Assembly (NCBI GenBank): GCA_023426245.1
Contig: JAFABB010000038.1
Span: 1 to 64,000, forward strand
Direction of reading: 5' to 3'
DNA length: 64,000 nucleotides
Source: Bacillota bacterium
GTDB lineage: Bacteria > Bacillota > UBA4882 > UBA8346
Within the stretch, counting starts at the first letter, position 1. Each line of letters opens with the position of its first letter. Below the pieces are notes generated by a model that worked only from the letters and a program-made list of their open reading frames with translations, had not been told where the DNA came from and searched no databases. Made by a program: the position numbers and the translations under genes. Positions 17,104 through 26,186 of this stretch are shown here, piece by piece.

Positions 17104-17133
17104 ATAATGGGAGAATTTCGATTCTCCCATTAT
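17104..17133 (-). terminator. Intercistronic stem-loop between livJ and livH
   Basis: A perfect 13-bp stem (ATAATGGGAGAAT with ATTCTCCCATTAT) and a 4-nt loop. The minus-strand exit is only TTTATG, so termination is probably partial. Such stems often protect the binding-protein mRNA and keep permease expression lower. Confidence 0.7.
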
Positions 17134-17189
17134 CCTAGTTCATTTATAACCGATTCTTAAGTTTTTTTCAATATTAAATCCTAAAAAAA

Positions 17190-18326
17190 TCACGGGTTAA
17201 CTGTTCCTGCATATTTGGTTGCCAATTTACCATCCGCGCCTTTGACGATTTCCAACATAATTGCGGACTTAACAGGATTTCGTTTGGCATCAAATTTAAT
17301 ACGGCCCGTTACAAATTTACGGTTGGTTTTCATCATCGCCGCTTTAATTTTTTCAGGTTGGGTGGAACCAGCTTTCTGAATTGCTTCAGCCAAGATATAG
17401 GTGGCATCATATCCAAGAGCAGCTAATGCATTCGGAGTGATCTTATATTTGGCTTCATATTTCTTCACGAAATTTTTGACTTCCGGATCGTTCGCTTCAG
17501 GTGAATAGTGATTGCTGTAATAGCAATTTAATACTTCATCACCAGCATTATTAGTGATTTCATCCCAGCCATCCGCTCCAACCATCGGAATGGTCATGCC
17601 TTGAGCTCTTACTTGTTTAGCAATTAACGAAATGGTACTGTAGTAGTCCGGAATAAATAAAACTTCCGGCTTCGTGGCCTTGATTTTGGTTAATTGAGCA
17701 TTGAAATCTTTATCATTGGTGCTGTAGGTTTCAGTTGCGACAATTTCACCACCGAGCGCTTTAAACTTTTGAGTAAAGTTTGTGGTTAATCCTTTGGAAT
17801 AGTCATTGGTAATATCATATAAGATTGCTGCGCGTTTCGCTTTCAGAGTCTCATAGGAAAACTGAGCTACAACTTCGCCCTGGAACGAATCTTTGTAACA
17901 AGCCCTAAAAATGTAATCACCCGCATCGGTCACCGTGTCGTTTGTCGAAGAAGGTGAAATCATAATAATCTTCTTCGCCTGTGCGTATTCGGTAATTGCC
18001 AAGGAGCATTTGCTGGTCAAAGCTCCTACGATACCGATAACTTTATCCCGGGCAACCAGCTTTTTAATAGCGTTCATTGATTTATCAGGACTAGCTTCAT
18101 CATCCTCAACTACCATTTCAATTTTCTTACCCAACACGCCGCCTTTGGCATTGATCTCACTCACTGCCAACATAATAGCATCCCGGGTCTGCGTTCCGTA
18201 TGCGGAAACTTGACCGCTGATCGGTTGAATGGCACCAAGTTTAATAGTGCCCGCTCCGTATACAGTAACTAAAGAGAAGACCATAACAAGAGCCATTAAA
18301 ACTACAAGGATCTTTCCTTTACTCAT
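17190..18326 (-). CDS. livJ: Branched-chain amino acid ABC transporter substrate-binding protein LivJ
   Basis: 378 residues. A signal peptide (about 4-24) ends near VYGAG and lacks a lipobox cysteine, unusual for a Gram-positive binding protein, so it may be membrane-anchored or bound by other means. The type I periplasmic-binding fold starts IKLGAIQPISGQVSAYG, with GVLGKKIEMVVEDDEASPDK and VIGIVGALTSKCSLA. First gene of the liv operon, with its own promoter. Confidence 0.94.
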   Translation of the reverse strand: MSKGKILVVLMALVMVFSLVTVYGAGTIKLGAIQPISGQVSAYGTQTRDAIMLAVSEINAKGGVLGKKIEMVVEDDEASPDKSMNAIKKLVARDKVIGIVGALTSKCSLAITEYAQAKKIIMISPSSTNDTVTDAGDYIFRACYKDSFQGEVVAQFSYETLKAKRAAILYDITNDYSKGLTTNFTQKFKALGGEIVATETYSTNDKDFNAQLTKIKATKPEVLFIPDYYSTISLIAKQVRAQGMTIPMVGADGWDEITNNAGDEVLNCYYSNHYSPEANDPEVKNFVKKYEAKYKITPNALAALGYDATYILAEAIQKAGSTQPEKIKAAMMKTNRKFVTGRIKFDAKRNPVKSAIMLEIVKGADGKLATKYAGTVNP

Positions 18327-18394
18327 AAAACAACCCCCTTATTTTTCAACAACTTTTTTTAGGAAATCCATCATATAAGTTGTTAATTAAGAAA

Positions 18395-18423
18395 ATTATA
18401 GATCAGATAAACTGATTTCGCAA
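18395..18423 (-). promoter_or_regulatory. livJ promoter
   Basis: Minus strand TTGCGA (18423-18418), 17-nt spacer, TATAAT (18400-18395), about 70 bp upstream of livJ. Confidence 0.7.
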
Positions 18424-18591
18424 TGATGATTTTTCAGTTTTTGTTAGGTAATTGTTATAGATCGTCAACTATTCTCAATATATTTTTGAATCGCTGACTA
18501 AAATGGGAATTAGTTACTTCCTGTTGTAAATTCAAATCTCGCCAAGCAGCAACAGTTATCGAACAAATTCCGTGTCATGTTTATGTCTGCT

Positions 18592-20499
18592 TCAAGAAAG
18601 ATTTTCATGTTCTTTGATTTGATGCTGGATTCTTTCAATCACTTTTTCTAGGGGTTGCGCTCCCAATTCGCCTTCTTTACGGGTACGGACCGCCACCAAA
18701 CCTTCTTTTGCTTCCCGTTCTCCGGCTACCAGCATATAGGGAATTTTTTGCATTTGAGCTTCACGGATACGATAGCCAATCTTTTCATTGCGAAGATCCA
18801 CTTCAACGCGAATACCGCTTTTTTCTAACTCTTTTTGGACTTCCAGCACATACTGATGTTGGTTTTCGCTGATTGCCAATATAATGACCTGAACCGGAGC
18901 CAGCCAAGTTGGAAATGCCCCCGCATAATGCTCGGTTAATATGGCAATAAATCTTTCAATACTTCCAAATACTACACGATGAATCATCACCGGCCTGTGC
19001 TTCTCGCCATCCGGACCGATATATGTCAATTCAAACTTTTCGGGCATTTGAAAGTCCAATTGGATGGTACCGCATTGCCAGGTACGTCCGATGGAGTCTT
19101 CTAGATGAAAATCAATTTTGGGTCCGTAAAATGCTCCGTCGCCTTCATTGACTTTGTATTGCATATTTTTAGTATTTAAAGCATCCCGAAGAGCATCCGT
19201 GGCCATTTCCCACTGTTCATCCGATCCCATGGAATTTTCAGGACGGGTTGAAAGTTCAACATGATATTTAAAGCCGAATACTTTATAAAAATCATCAATT
19301 AAGTCAATGACACCCAATACTTCACTCTTAATCTGTTCCGGAGTCATAAATATATGGGCATCATCCTGAGTAAAGCAACGAACTCTCATCAAACCGTGAA
19401 GTGCTCCGGATAATTCATGGCGGTGGACCAATCCGAGTTCAGCCATACGTTCCGGTAAATCCCGGTAAGAATGTAGCTTTCGTTTATAAGCCAACATACC
19501 GCCCGGACAATTCATTGGTTTTATTGCGAAATTGCCATCATCAATCTTTGTAAAGTACATATTTTCTTTATAATGATCCCAGTGTCCGGAGCGGTGCCAT
19601 AATTCTTCACTTAAAATAATAGGCGTTTTAATTTCCTGATAACCCCGTTTTTTGTGCTCGGCCCGCCAAAAATCCTCCAAGACATTTCGCAAAACCATCC
19701 CTTTGGGCATGAAAAATGGAAATCCGGGCCCTTCATCCAGGATATCAAATAAATCCAGTTCCTTGCCTAATTTTCGGTGGTCCCGTTTTTTAGCCTCTTC
19801 AATCCGGTTTAAATACTCATCCAGCGCACTTTTGGTCGGAAAAGCCGTTCCGTAAATTCGCTGCAACATTTCCCGGTTAGAATCTCCACGCCAGTATGCG
19901 CCGGCCAAGGACATAAGTTTAAAGGCTTTTAACCATCCAGTGCTTGGCAAATGGGGACCCCGACAAAGATCAGTAAAATCACCTTGTTGATAGAAAGATA
20001 TTGAACCGTCTTCCAACCCTTCCACCAGTTCTTGTTTATACTTGGCCCCGCTATTCTGAAAAAGTTCAAGAGCCCCTTTTTTAGGAACTTCCAAGCGTGT
20101 AAAAGGTAAATCCTCTTTTACGATCTTTGCCATTTCAGTTTCAATCTTCGCTAGATCCTCGGGTTTCAAGGGTTCCGGCAAATCAAAATCATAATAAAAG
20201 CCATTCTCAATGGCGGGGCCGATTGCGAATTTAACCCCCGGATACAAATGCTGAACCGCCTGAGCCATGATATGCGATGCCGAGTGGCGGATTATCTCCA
20301 GCCCTTCGGGATCGGTAGGTTTAATCAATTTTACATGAGCTTCTCCTGTTAACGGATGTTGAAGGTCAACCATTTCATCATTGACCTTTGCGGCAATTAC
20401 TTCTTTCGCCAACCGTTCGCTAATGGACTGCGCTACTTGAAATGCATTGGTACCGTCGGGATATTCACGATGGTTGCCATCTGGAAATATTATTTTCAT
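18592..20499 (-). CDS. thrS: Threonyl-tRNA synthetase
   Basis: 635 residues, normal length. Domains in order: TGS (about 1-62), editing domain (about 65-225, with HSASHIMAQAV), class II catalytic core (about 240-530, with RCFTQDDAHIF and VMIHRVVFGSIERF) and anticodon-binding domain (about 535-635). It charges tRNA-Thr. It starts 3 bp after the NUDIX gene stop, so the two are one operon under the Thr T-box. Confidence 0.98.
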   Translation of the reverse strand: MKIIFPDGNHREYPDGTNAFQVAQSISERLAKEVIAAKVNDEMVDLQHPLTGEAHVKLIKPTDPEGLEIIRHSASHIMAQAVQHLYPGVKFAIGPAIENGFYYDFDLPEPLKPEDLAKIETEMAKIVKEDLPFTRLEVPKKGALELFQNSGAKYKQELVEGLEDGSISFYQQGDFTDLCRGPHLPSTGWLKAFKLMSLAGAYWRGDSNREMLQRIYGTAFPTKSALDEYLNRIEEAKKRDHRKLGKELDLFDILDEGPGFPFFMPKGMVLRNVLEDFWRAEHKKRGYQEIKTPIILSEELWHRSGHWDHYKENMYFTKIDDGNFAIKPMNCPGGMLAYKRKLHSYRDLPERMAELGLVHRHELSGALHGLMRVRCFTQDDAHIFMTPEQIKSEVLGVIDLIDDFYKVFGFKYHVELSTRPENSMGSDEQWEMATDALRDALNTKNMQYKVNEGDGAFYGPKIDFHLEDSIGRTWQCGTIQLDFQMPEKFELTYIGPDGEKHRPVMIHRVVFGSIERFIAILTEHYAGAFPTWLAPVQVIILAISENQHQYVLEVQKELEKSGIRVEVDLRNEKIGYRIREAQMQKIPYMLVAGEREAKEGLVAVRTRKEGELGAQPLEKVIERIQHQIKEHENLS

Positions 20500-20502
20500 A
20501 TT

Positions 20503-20913
20503 TTAATCCCCTTTCAAAGATGATATTATCGAAAAAGCCTTCGCGGCTAAAGCCTGATCGGCAGGAAACGACAAAATATTCCGTTGTTCTTTGGTAATCC
20601 ACATTCCATCATTAAAAAATTCTTTTTCCAGGTGAATTTGGTTGGCATTTGCCACCATCAAAAACCAGTCCACCGTTTTTAAATGCTTAATTCCTTTCTC
20701 CAGGAAAGTATATGTGGTTGAATCAAGTTTTCGGATAATTTGTGCCGTAAGACCCGATTCTTCCTGAACTTCCCGCAGTGCAGCCAACTCCGGGGTTTCC
20801 CCTGATTCTATATGACCTTTTGGAAAAAGCCAAACTCCATTGAATCGTTTTAAAATTAAAAGTTGAGTCTCAAAGAAAACCAAACCGCCCGCACAAAATT
20901 CTCGAATCATCAT
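20503..20913 (-). CDS. NUDIX hydrolase, Ap4A hydrolase-like
   Basis: 136 residues. A canonical Nudix box lies at about 34-56 (GHIESGETPELAALREVQEE, then SGL), preceded by GVWLFPKGH. The short length and the REFCAGGLVFF start resemble bis(5'-nucleosyl)-tetraphosphatases and other small housekeeping NUDIX enzymes. It lies between the Thr T-box and thrS with a 3-bp gap. Threonyl-tRNA synthetases can make Ap4A as a by-product, so a clean-up role is plausible but is inference. Confidence 0.88.
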   Translation of the reverse strand: MMIREFCAGGLVFFETQLLILKRFNGVWLFPKGHIESGETPELAALREVQEESGLTAQIIRKLDSTTYTFLEKGIKHLKTVDWFLMVANANQIHLEKEFFNDGMWITKEQRNILSFPADQALAAKAFSIISSLKGD

Positions 20914-21018
20914 CCACCCATTTTAACCTTTCGGCAAGTTCTTCATTGAACTTGTTTAAAAGCACCCGCGCAACCCATATCCGGTCGCACTTGCCTGTTT
21001 AGGTTTAAATAATAAAAT

Positions 21019-21324
21019 ACCCCGTCCCTCAAAAAAGGGACGGGGTTAACCGCGGTTCCACCCTTGTTGGAAAGTTCCTAAGGCACTAAAAAAATAAGGA
21101 ACTTAGCCCACTTTTGGCCGACTGTAACGAAGTCAACGCCGACTTATTTTCGATACACCGAGTGTGCCGACCTTCGTCCGGAGCGTCCAAGGTGGTCTTA
21201 CCCATGCAGCCGGGAAGTTCACAGCAATCAATGCGCCGAACAAATACATTGCTTCCCTCTCTGAAGGCTTTACTATGGTTATTTCCTCTTCATCCGCATC
21301 AAGTTAATTATCAATTAATAAATT
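21019..21324 (-). promoter_or_regulatory. Threonine T-box riboswitch
   Basis: Read on the minus strand, the leader ends with the T-box core GGGTGGAACCGCG (21051-21063) and a terminator stem (ACCCCGTCCCT with AGGGACGGGGT, 21019-21046). Upstream, stem I holds the sequence AAG-ACC-ACC, and the ACC at 21196-21194 sits in the specifier position, a Thr codon. Uncharged tRNA-Thr should pair with the specifier and the T-box bulge and allow read-through into the NUDIX and thrS genes. Confidence 0.93.
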
Positions 21325-21330
21325 ACTAAT

Positions 21331-21359
21331 AGTATATATCCACGACTGGGCTTAGTCAA
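21331..21359 (-). promoter_or_regulatory. Promoter of the T-box NUDIX-thrS operon
   Basis: Minus strand TTGACT (21359-21354), 17-nt spacer, TATACT (21336-21331). The expected start near 21324 gives a leader of about 300 nt. Confidence 0.75.
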
Positions 21360-21417
21360 TGTTTTTCAAGGGGAGAAAGAATCAAATTTGTTGAACTATG
21401 GACAAAATAATAGGGAA

Positions 21418-23034
21418 TTAATTGGATTCCGCCAAAATAGCAGCAAACTTTTTCGAAAATCTGGCATCATTCTGATAAGTTTGCTGTAACTCTGTCTGCA
21501 ATTGAATCCACCGGTATCTTTCGGTGCCCTGATTTAGACAATATCGTTTTAGAATGACCATTAATTCCAAAGCGGCTTTCCAGTCATTCGAACTTTCTCT
21601 TAGCAATAGCTGTTTGATAAAACAAGGGTAGAACGGGATGAACCTTTCTCGAATCCGACTCCCTAGCATTCCGGTGACATATGCAAATAGCTTTTCCTCT
21701 TCATAAATTTGGGATATATATTTACTGATTTCCTGAACTTCCCCCTCTTCCATAAAAATTTGCAAAACAAGCAATTTATCAGCGGAATCTTTTAAACATT
21801 CCCGAATCTTTTTCGAATAAAACATCCAATCTTCAGAGAAATTGGCTAAAAGAACTTTCAGGCGGCAATACTCTTCAAAACTTGGATTTTCCCGAAACTG
21901 AATAAAACTGAGTGAAGCAGCTTGTCTAAATTCGGAGCGCTTTTGATGAATGGTTATTAAACGCTCCCGGAAATGAGTTTCTTCTCCCGGAAAACGATGT
22001 AAAATCCTTCGGGCCAATGGATAAGCCTGATCGAGATTGGATTCAATCAAAGAGTCAACCAGCCATAGACTACCCTCCGTTGTTTCAGTCAATTTAGAAA
22101 CAATAATATCCAGGCAATTCTGGAGCCGGGAACCCTCAAATGGAGCTTCTGCTAATAAAGTATACAAAGAAATTAAAACTAATAAAGATGGTTCCCTAAC
22201 CATACATTCATCAATGCGGTTAAACAGGAAGTCCGGGCAATACGGATGGAGATTCCATAGCAAATCTCTCAGATTTATCGATAACTCCCACAAATTCGGA
22301 TCAATATAAAAAAGCCATGCTTTCTCGTAAATTAGTTCAAGTTCCGTTTGCTTACAGTCATTTAAAAGGGATCGGATTGAATGAATCTCATTCTTCCATA
22401 ATTGAATCAATTCTTCATTATGATAGGACGCAAATGCCTTTTCATAACCGGACAAGAGTTCTAACCAAAGAGGGACGGCCAAAGGATCGCCGGATTTTAT
22501 CTTTTGATGAATTAATTGTTCAACTCGATCGATTTTTTCCCATAACGCCTCTGCATGGTTGATAGTGATTTGCGGTAAGTCGAAAGTATTTCGAATTAAG
22601 TTGGCAATACCGCGGGAACTGATAAAATTGTTTTCATGCAAATCTGGAAATAGTGTTAAAAAATTAATCGGATCTTTATGAATTAAATCTAACAAAATAT
22701 TTCTTTGAGCAACTGGGTTTCCCAAAATTGTGGATAATTGAGGATCCAAATCGACAAAAGCCGTTCTTTCTTCTAGCCATGCCATTCCTAAAGCTATCAT
22801 GTGCTTGCAGCATTCAGGATAAGGGCAACTGCAGTCTCCTTGTAATTGGACGCCTTCCAACCATAACCGGACTTTATAGTCGCCTCCGGCTCCGGTAATA
22901 AGGCCGGAGATTTGATTATCGATTCGGCATGCCTTTACCAGGTGTCCCCCACGAAAATACTCGACTCCCCGTTGAAAGATTGCAGGGGATGTGGCAGCTT
23001 CTAGATTTTCCCGAGAGAACTCAGTCCATTCCAT
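21418..23034 (-). CDS. SWIM zinc finger domain protein
   Basis: 538 residues. A SWIM motif (CSCPYPECCKH, CxCx4-5CxH pattern) lies near residues 68-78. The remaining about 450 residues are helical, rich in leucine and glutamate, and resemble the repeat-type tails of bacterial SWIM proteins. SWIM fingers are thought to bind DNA or proteins; no function is known for this type. It starts at ATG 23034 and is alone between the T-box operon and the DnaA-box region. Confidence 0.8.
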   Translation of the reverse strand: MEWTEFSRENLEAATSPAIFQRGVEYFRGGHLVKACRIDNQISGLITGAGGDYKVRLWLEGVQLQGDCSCPYPECCKHMIALGMAWLEERTAFVDLDPQLSTILGNPVAQRNILLDLIHKDPINFLTLFPDLHENNFISSRGIANLIRNTFDLPQITINHAEALWEKIDRVEQLIHQKIKSGDPLAVPLWLELLSGYEKAFASYHNEELIQLWKNEIHSIRSLLNDCKQTELELIYEKAWLFYIDPNLWELSINLRDLLWNLHPYCPDFLFNRIDECMVREPSLLVLISLYTLLAEAPFEGSRLQNCLDIIVSKLTETTEGSLWLVDSLIESNLDQAYPLARRILHRFPGEETHFRERLITIHQKRSEFRQAASLSFIQFRENPSFEEYCRLKVLLANFSEDWMFYSKKIRECLKDSADKLLVLQIFMEEGEVQEISKYISQIYEEEKLFAYVTGMLGSRIRERFIPFYPCFIKQLLLRESSNDWKAALELMVILKRYCLNQGTERYRWIQLQTELQQTYQNDARFSKKFAAILAESN

Positions 23035-23091
23035 ATTCTTGGTTCCTTTAAACTTTTTAACAGAATTTATTATAATTTTGCATGGAAGTTA

Positions 23092-23376
23092 TGTTGATAA
23101 CCATTTAAAAAGTTCATGGATCAGAGAATTAACGCAAGCTCCAAATGATTAAAAAGCCAACTTTAGCTGGGTTTATTCCCAAAAAACCGTCGTTGCTTAA
23201 TTCTCCACACTATACACAAGTTATCCACAATTCAAAGGTTAATATACCGTTTTATTTTTAGTTTTGCACATCGTCCACAATGGAAATTCACTTGGTTTTG
23301 TGTAGTAATTTTGAATTTCATGGACCGGAAATTCCGGTGGAGAAGTTCTTTCGCACGCGCGTACCAGTTATCCACA
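23092..23376. promoter_or_regulatory. Cluster of DnaA-box-like 9-mers
   Basis: Two exact TTATCCACA sites (23221-23229 and 23368-23376) and several near matches to TTATNCACA: TTCTCCACA (23201), CTATACACA (23210), TTTTGCACA (23262), TCGTCCACA (23271, two mismatches) and the reverse-strand TGTTGATAA (23092-23100). All lie in the gene-free interval 23035-23378. The density far exceeds the rest of the window. Confidence 0.65.
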
Positions 23377-23378
23377 AC

Positions 23379-24386
23379 TCATAATTTTAAATTCGGTTCG
23401 GCAGTTATATCCAAATCCCCAGGCCCTTCATGAAGATAATGAAAATATCCAGCCGCAGCAATCATAGCGGCATTATCGGTACATAATTTGAATTCCGGAA
23501 AAAAAAGCTGCTTTCCAAGATGTTTTGTCTCTCTTTGGCAATAATCCCGCAACAGTGAATTGGCAGCCACTCCTCCGGAAAGTAAAATTGTATCGACATC
23601 ATAATGCCGGACAGCATGAAAAAGTTTTACCGTCAATTGTGTAACGGCGCTCTTTTGAAAACTTGCTGCAATACGAGGAACATCGAGTTCCAGTCCCAAT
23701 TGTTTTTGGTGTTGAATATAATTGATAACCGCCGTTTTTAATCCACTGAAAGAGAAATTATAAGATCCCGTAAAGTTGCCTTTTTGGATAAACTCCAAAT
23801 CGTCCCGGGCACCTCTGGCCATTTTATCGATAAATGGACCACCCGGATAACCCAAGCCGAGAACTCTGGCAATCTTGTCAAATGCTTCTCCGGCAGCATC
23901 ATCCGTTGTCTGTCCTAAAATTTGATAAGAACCCCATTTCTCCATCAGTAATAAATCAGTATGCCCGCCGGATACAGTCAGACAAAGTAGAGGCGGCTTA
24001 ATTTCCGGATGGCCTAATACATTTGCATAAATATGGCCTTCAATATGGTTTACTCCAATAAAAGGAATTTGGGTGGATAAAGCCAATCCTTTCGCAAAGG
24101 ATAAGCCGATAAGTAAACTTCCAACCAGACCCGGTCCATAGGTAGAGGCAATCAATTGAATGTCTTGGATGGCCACGCCGGCTTCAGCCATTGCCAATTG
24201 ATAGATTGGCGCTATAGCTTCCAAATGAGAACGGGCCGCTAATTCAGGCACGACTCCTCCAAATCTCTGATGTAAATCAATCTGGGAAGAGATTATATTA
24301 CTTCGTATTTTAAAGCCATCCTCAATTACGGCGACCGAAGTATCATCGCAGGATGTTTCAATGCCTAGTGTCAAAAAATGAGCCAT
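23379..24386 (-). CDS. tsaD: tRNA N6-adenosine threonylcarbamoyltransferase TsaD
   Basis: 335 residues from ATG 24386; 16 codons of extra frame are not used. It begins LTLGIETSCDDTSVAV. The metal-binding HIEGH lies near 110-114, followed by ICANV-like IYANVLGH. LCLTVSGGHTDLLL and LLSGGVAANSLLR are the nucleotide-binding strands. TsaD transfers the threonylcarbamoyl group to A37 of ANN-decoding tRNAs, working with TsaB and TsaE encoded at 7.3-8.5 kb. Confidence 0.97.
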   Translation of the reverse strand: MAHFLTLGIETSCDDTSVAVIEDGFKIRSNIISSQIDLHQRFGGVVPELAARSHLEAIAPIYQLAMAEAGVAIQDIQLIASTYGPGLVGSLLIGLSFAKGLALSTQIPFIGVNHIEGHIYANVLGHPEIKPPLLCLTVSGGHTDLLLMEKWGSYQILGQTTDDAAGEAFDKIARVLGLGYPGGPFIDKMARGARDDLEFIQKGNFTGSYNFSFSGLKTAVINYIQHQKQLGLELDVPRIAASFQKSAVTQLTVKLFHAVRHYDVDTILLSGGVAANSLLRDYCQRETKHLGKQLFFPEFKLCTDNAAMIAAAGYFHYLHEGPGDLDITAEPNLKL

Positions 24387-24461
24387 ATTAACCCCAATTT
24401 TCTTAATGATTCTATCCACTAGATTACAACCCAACTCATTGAATATACAAAATCTTCTTTT

Positions 24462-26186
24462 TTAGATTGCAGTTTCAGCTAAAATTCTCAATTCTTCCGA
24501 AAGTTCACTGACTTTAAACGCAATCCGGTTGGCTTCTTGAACATTAAGTTGATAATCGAGAGTTTCCAAATCAAAATTAAGATTACCGATATTATCTTCA
24601 CTGGTTAATTCAATCGCCTGACGGATTTCTCTGGACAACTGGTTGCTTTGTACAAGAAGGGTTTCCATAACCGACGTCAACTTTTCGATATTCACAAAAT
24701 TAGTTTGCGCTATCCGGAATAACTCATCACAAATCTTCCCAACTTCTTCACAAACCAGGAGCGAAGAGGGAAAAGCCTCTGAATGCTGACGAATTAAATT
24801 CAAAATATCCTCATTTTTTCCATTAATCCTATTAAGCATGTTACTTAACTGCATAGAAGCTTTCTTGGAATATTCAACCAACTTAGCGATTTCTTTCGCA
24901 ACAACTCCAAATCCAAGCCCTTTATCACCCGCTCTTGCGGCTTGAATTGCCGTATTAAAAGCCAGAAGTTCGGTCCGTTCAGAAACGTCATTTAGAATGG
25001 AAATAACTCCTTGGATTTTTGCCGAAGCCTCATCCAAATTCTTTGCTAAATCGTCAATTTCAATGGATTCGTCATGAACCTCGGAATTTTGATTTAATAT
25101 ATTTTGGATTTGATCTTGAACCGCAGCTAATTGATTTTTTAAGCCATCGTGAATCACCCTGAGGTGCTGGGGGATCTTTTGCAATTCTTCTCCATTATTC
25201 GTAATTACCGACAATTGACTATGAGCACTTCCAATCAATTGATTTTCATCATTCAAATTATCATTGAGTTCTTCAGATACCTTCTGTAGTTGTATTGCAA
25301 ACAATTCCGTCTTACGGATCTCGGTAACTAATTCTTTGCATAGTTGATCAAAATGACGGATTGAATTTTTAGAGTCTAAAAATTGAGTATTCCAGTACCG
25401 TAATGAATCATTTAAAATATGGCCGAAATGCCCTAATCCCTCTTCGGACATTTCAGGTAATTCAACACTCAATCTTTTTTGTTTCGTAGCATCAAGACAT
25501 TCAGAAATTAACCCGGCCGGTTGGATGATCGATTTTACAGCGCGCATTATTAAGCTAGCACTGATTATCACCGTCAAAGAGAGAACAAGCAAACCAAGCA
25601 GAAAAGCCCATCCCAGATAACCCCAAACCGGAAAATTTCTTCTTAGGGATTGATTCAATCGTTGTTCCAAACTTTTTAGCGAAAGAATATATTGCCGGTT
25701 TAATCTTTTCATCCGGGAATATTGTGAGGGTGAGATCGCTGATAGATTATCCTTTTTCATTTGTCGAGCCAACCGGTGATAATCTCGGATCAAAAGTCGC
25801 TCGCTCGCCCGATAGCCCTTTTCATCGCGGAATAAAAAATGTATATGTCCAAGAACAGGCACCATTTCTTTGGAAAACTTCATTCGAAGCTCGGAAGTAT
25901 CAACCAGACTTGCCTGCTCTAAACTTGTCCGATATCCTTCAAGAAGGCTGGCAGAAAGGGCCTCTAATGTATGAATTTCATCCCGTGATTGTTCCCAAAT
26001 TTGATAAGACTTTTGAATTTTATCATGCGTGGTTCTACATACTGTGAAAACCAAAGTCCCTTCTAAAAAAATTCCTATTAAAAAAACACTTGCTGCGGCA
26101 TATATTTTCCCCCGAAAACTGAGGAAATTAAAACAAGACTGCACTCCACATTTCTTCGAAGCGGATCGGGGATTGAACCGGTTCAT
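24462..26186 (-). CDS. Methyl-accepting chemotaxis-like protein, downstream copy
   Basis: 574 residues. N-terminal membrane segment (about 25-50), an extracytoplasmic helical region, a second membrane segment (about 190-215), then a HAMP-like and signalling coiled coil. The hairpin tip reads ERTELLAFNTAIQAARAGDK, where typical receptors have NAAIEAARAGE; glutamine replaces the usual glutamate. GFGVVAKEIAKLV follows. Its start overlaps the stop of the upstream paralog by 4 bp (ATGA). No che genes are in the window, so the output partner is unknown. Confidence 0.82.
   Translation of the reverse strand: MNRFNPRSASKKCGVQSCFNFLSFRGKIYAAASVFLIGIFLEGTLVFTVCRTTHDKIQKSYQIWEQSRDEIHTLEALSASLLEGYRTSLEQASLVDTSELRMKFSKEMVPVLGHIHFLFRDEKGYRASERLLIRDYHRLARQMKKDNLSAISPSQYSRMKRLNRQYILSLKSLEQRLNQSLRRNFPVWGYLGWAFLLGLLVLSLTVIISASLIMRAVKSIIQPAGLISECLDATKQKRLSVELPEMSEEGLGHFGHILNDSLRYWNTQFLDSKNSIRHFDQLCKELVTEIRKTELFAIQLQKVSEELNDNLNDENQLIGSAHSQLSVITNNGEELQKIPQHLRVIHDGLKNQLAAVQDQIQNILNQNSEVHDESIEIDDLAKNLDEASAKIQGVISILNDVSERTELLAFNTAIQAARAGDKGLGFGVVAKEIAKLVEYSKKASMQLSNMLNRINGKNEDILNLIRQHSEAFPSSLLVCEEVGKICDELFRIAQTNFVNIEKLTSVMETLLVQSNQLSREIRQAIELTSEDNIGNLNFDLETLDYQLNVQEANRIAFKVSELSEELRILAETAI

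Noticed and set aside
23035..23378. The chromosomal replication origin
   Set aside because: DnaA-box-like sites are dense, but dnaA, dnaN, rpmH and a clear AT-rich unwinding region are not present, so only a DnaA-box cluster is claimed.
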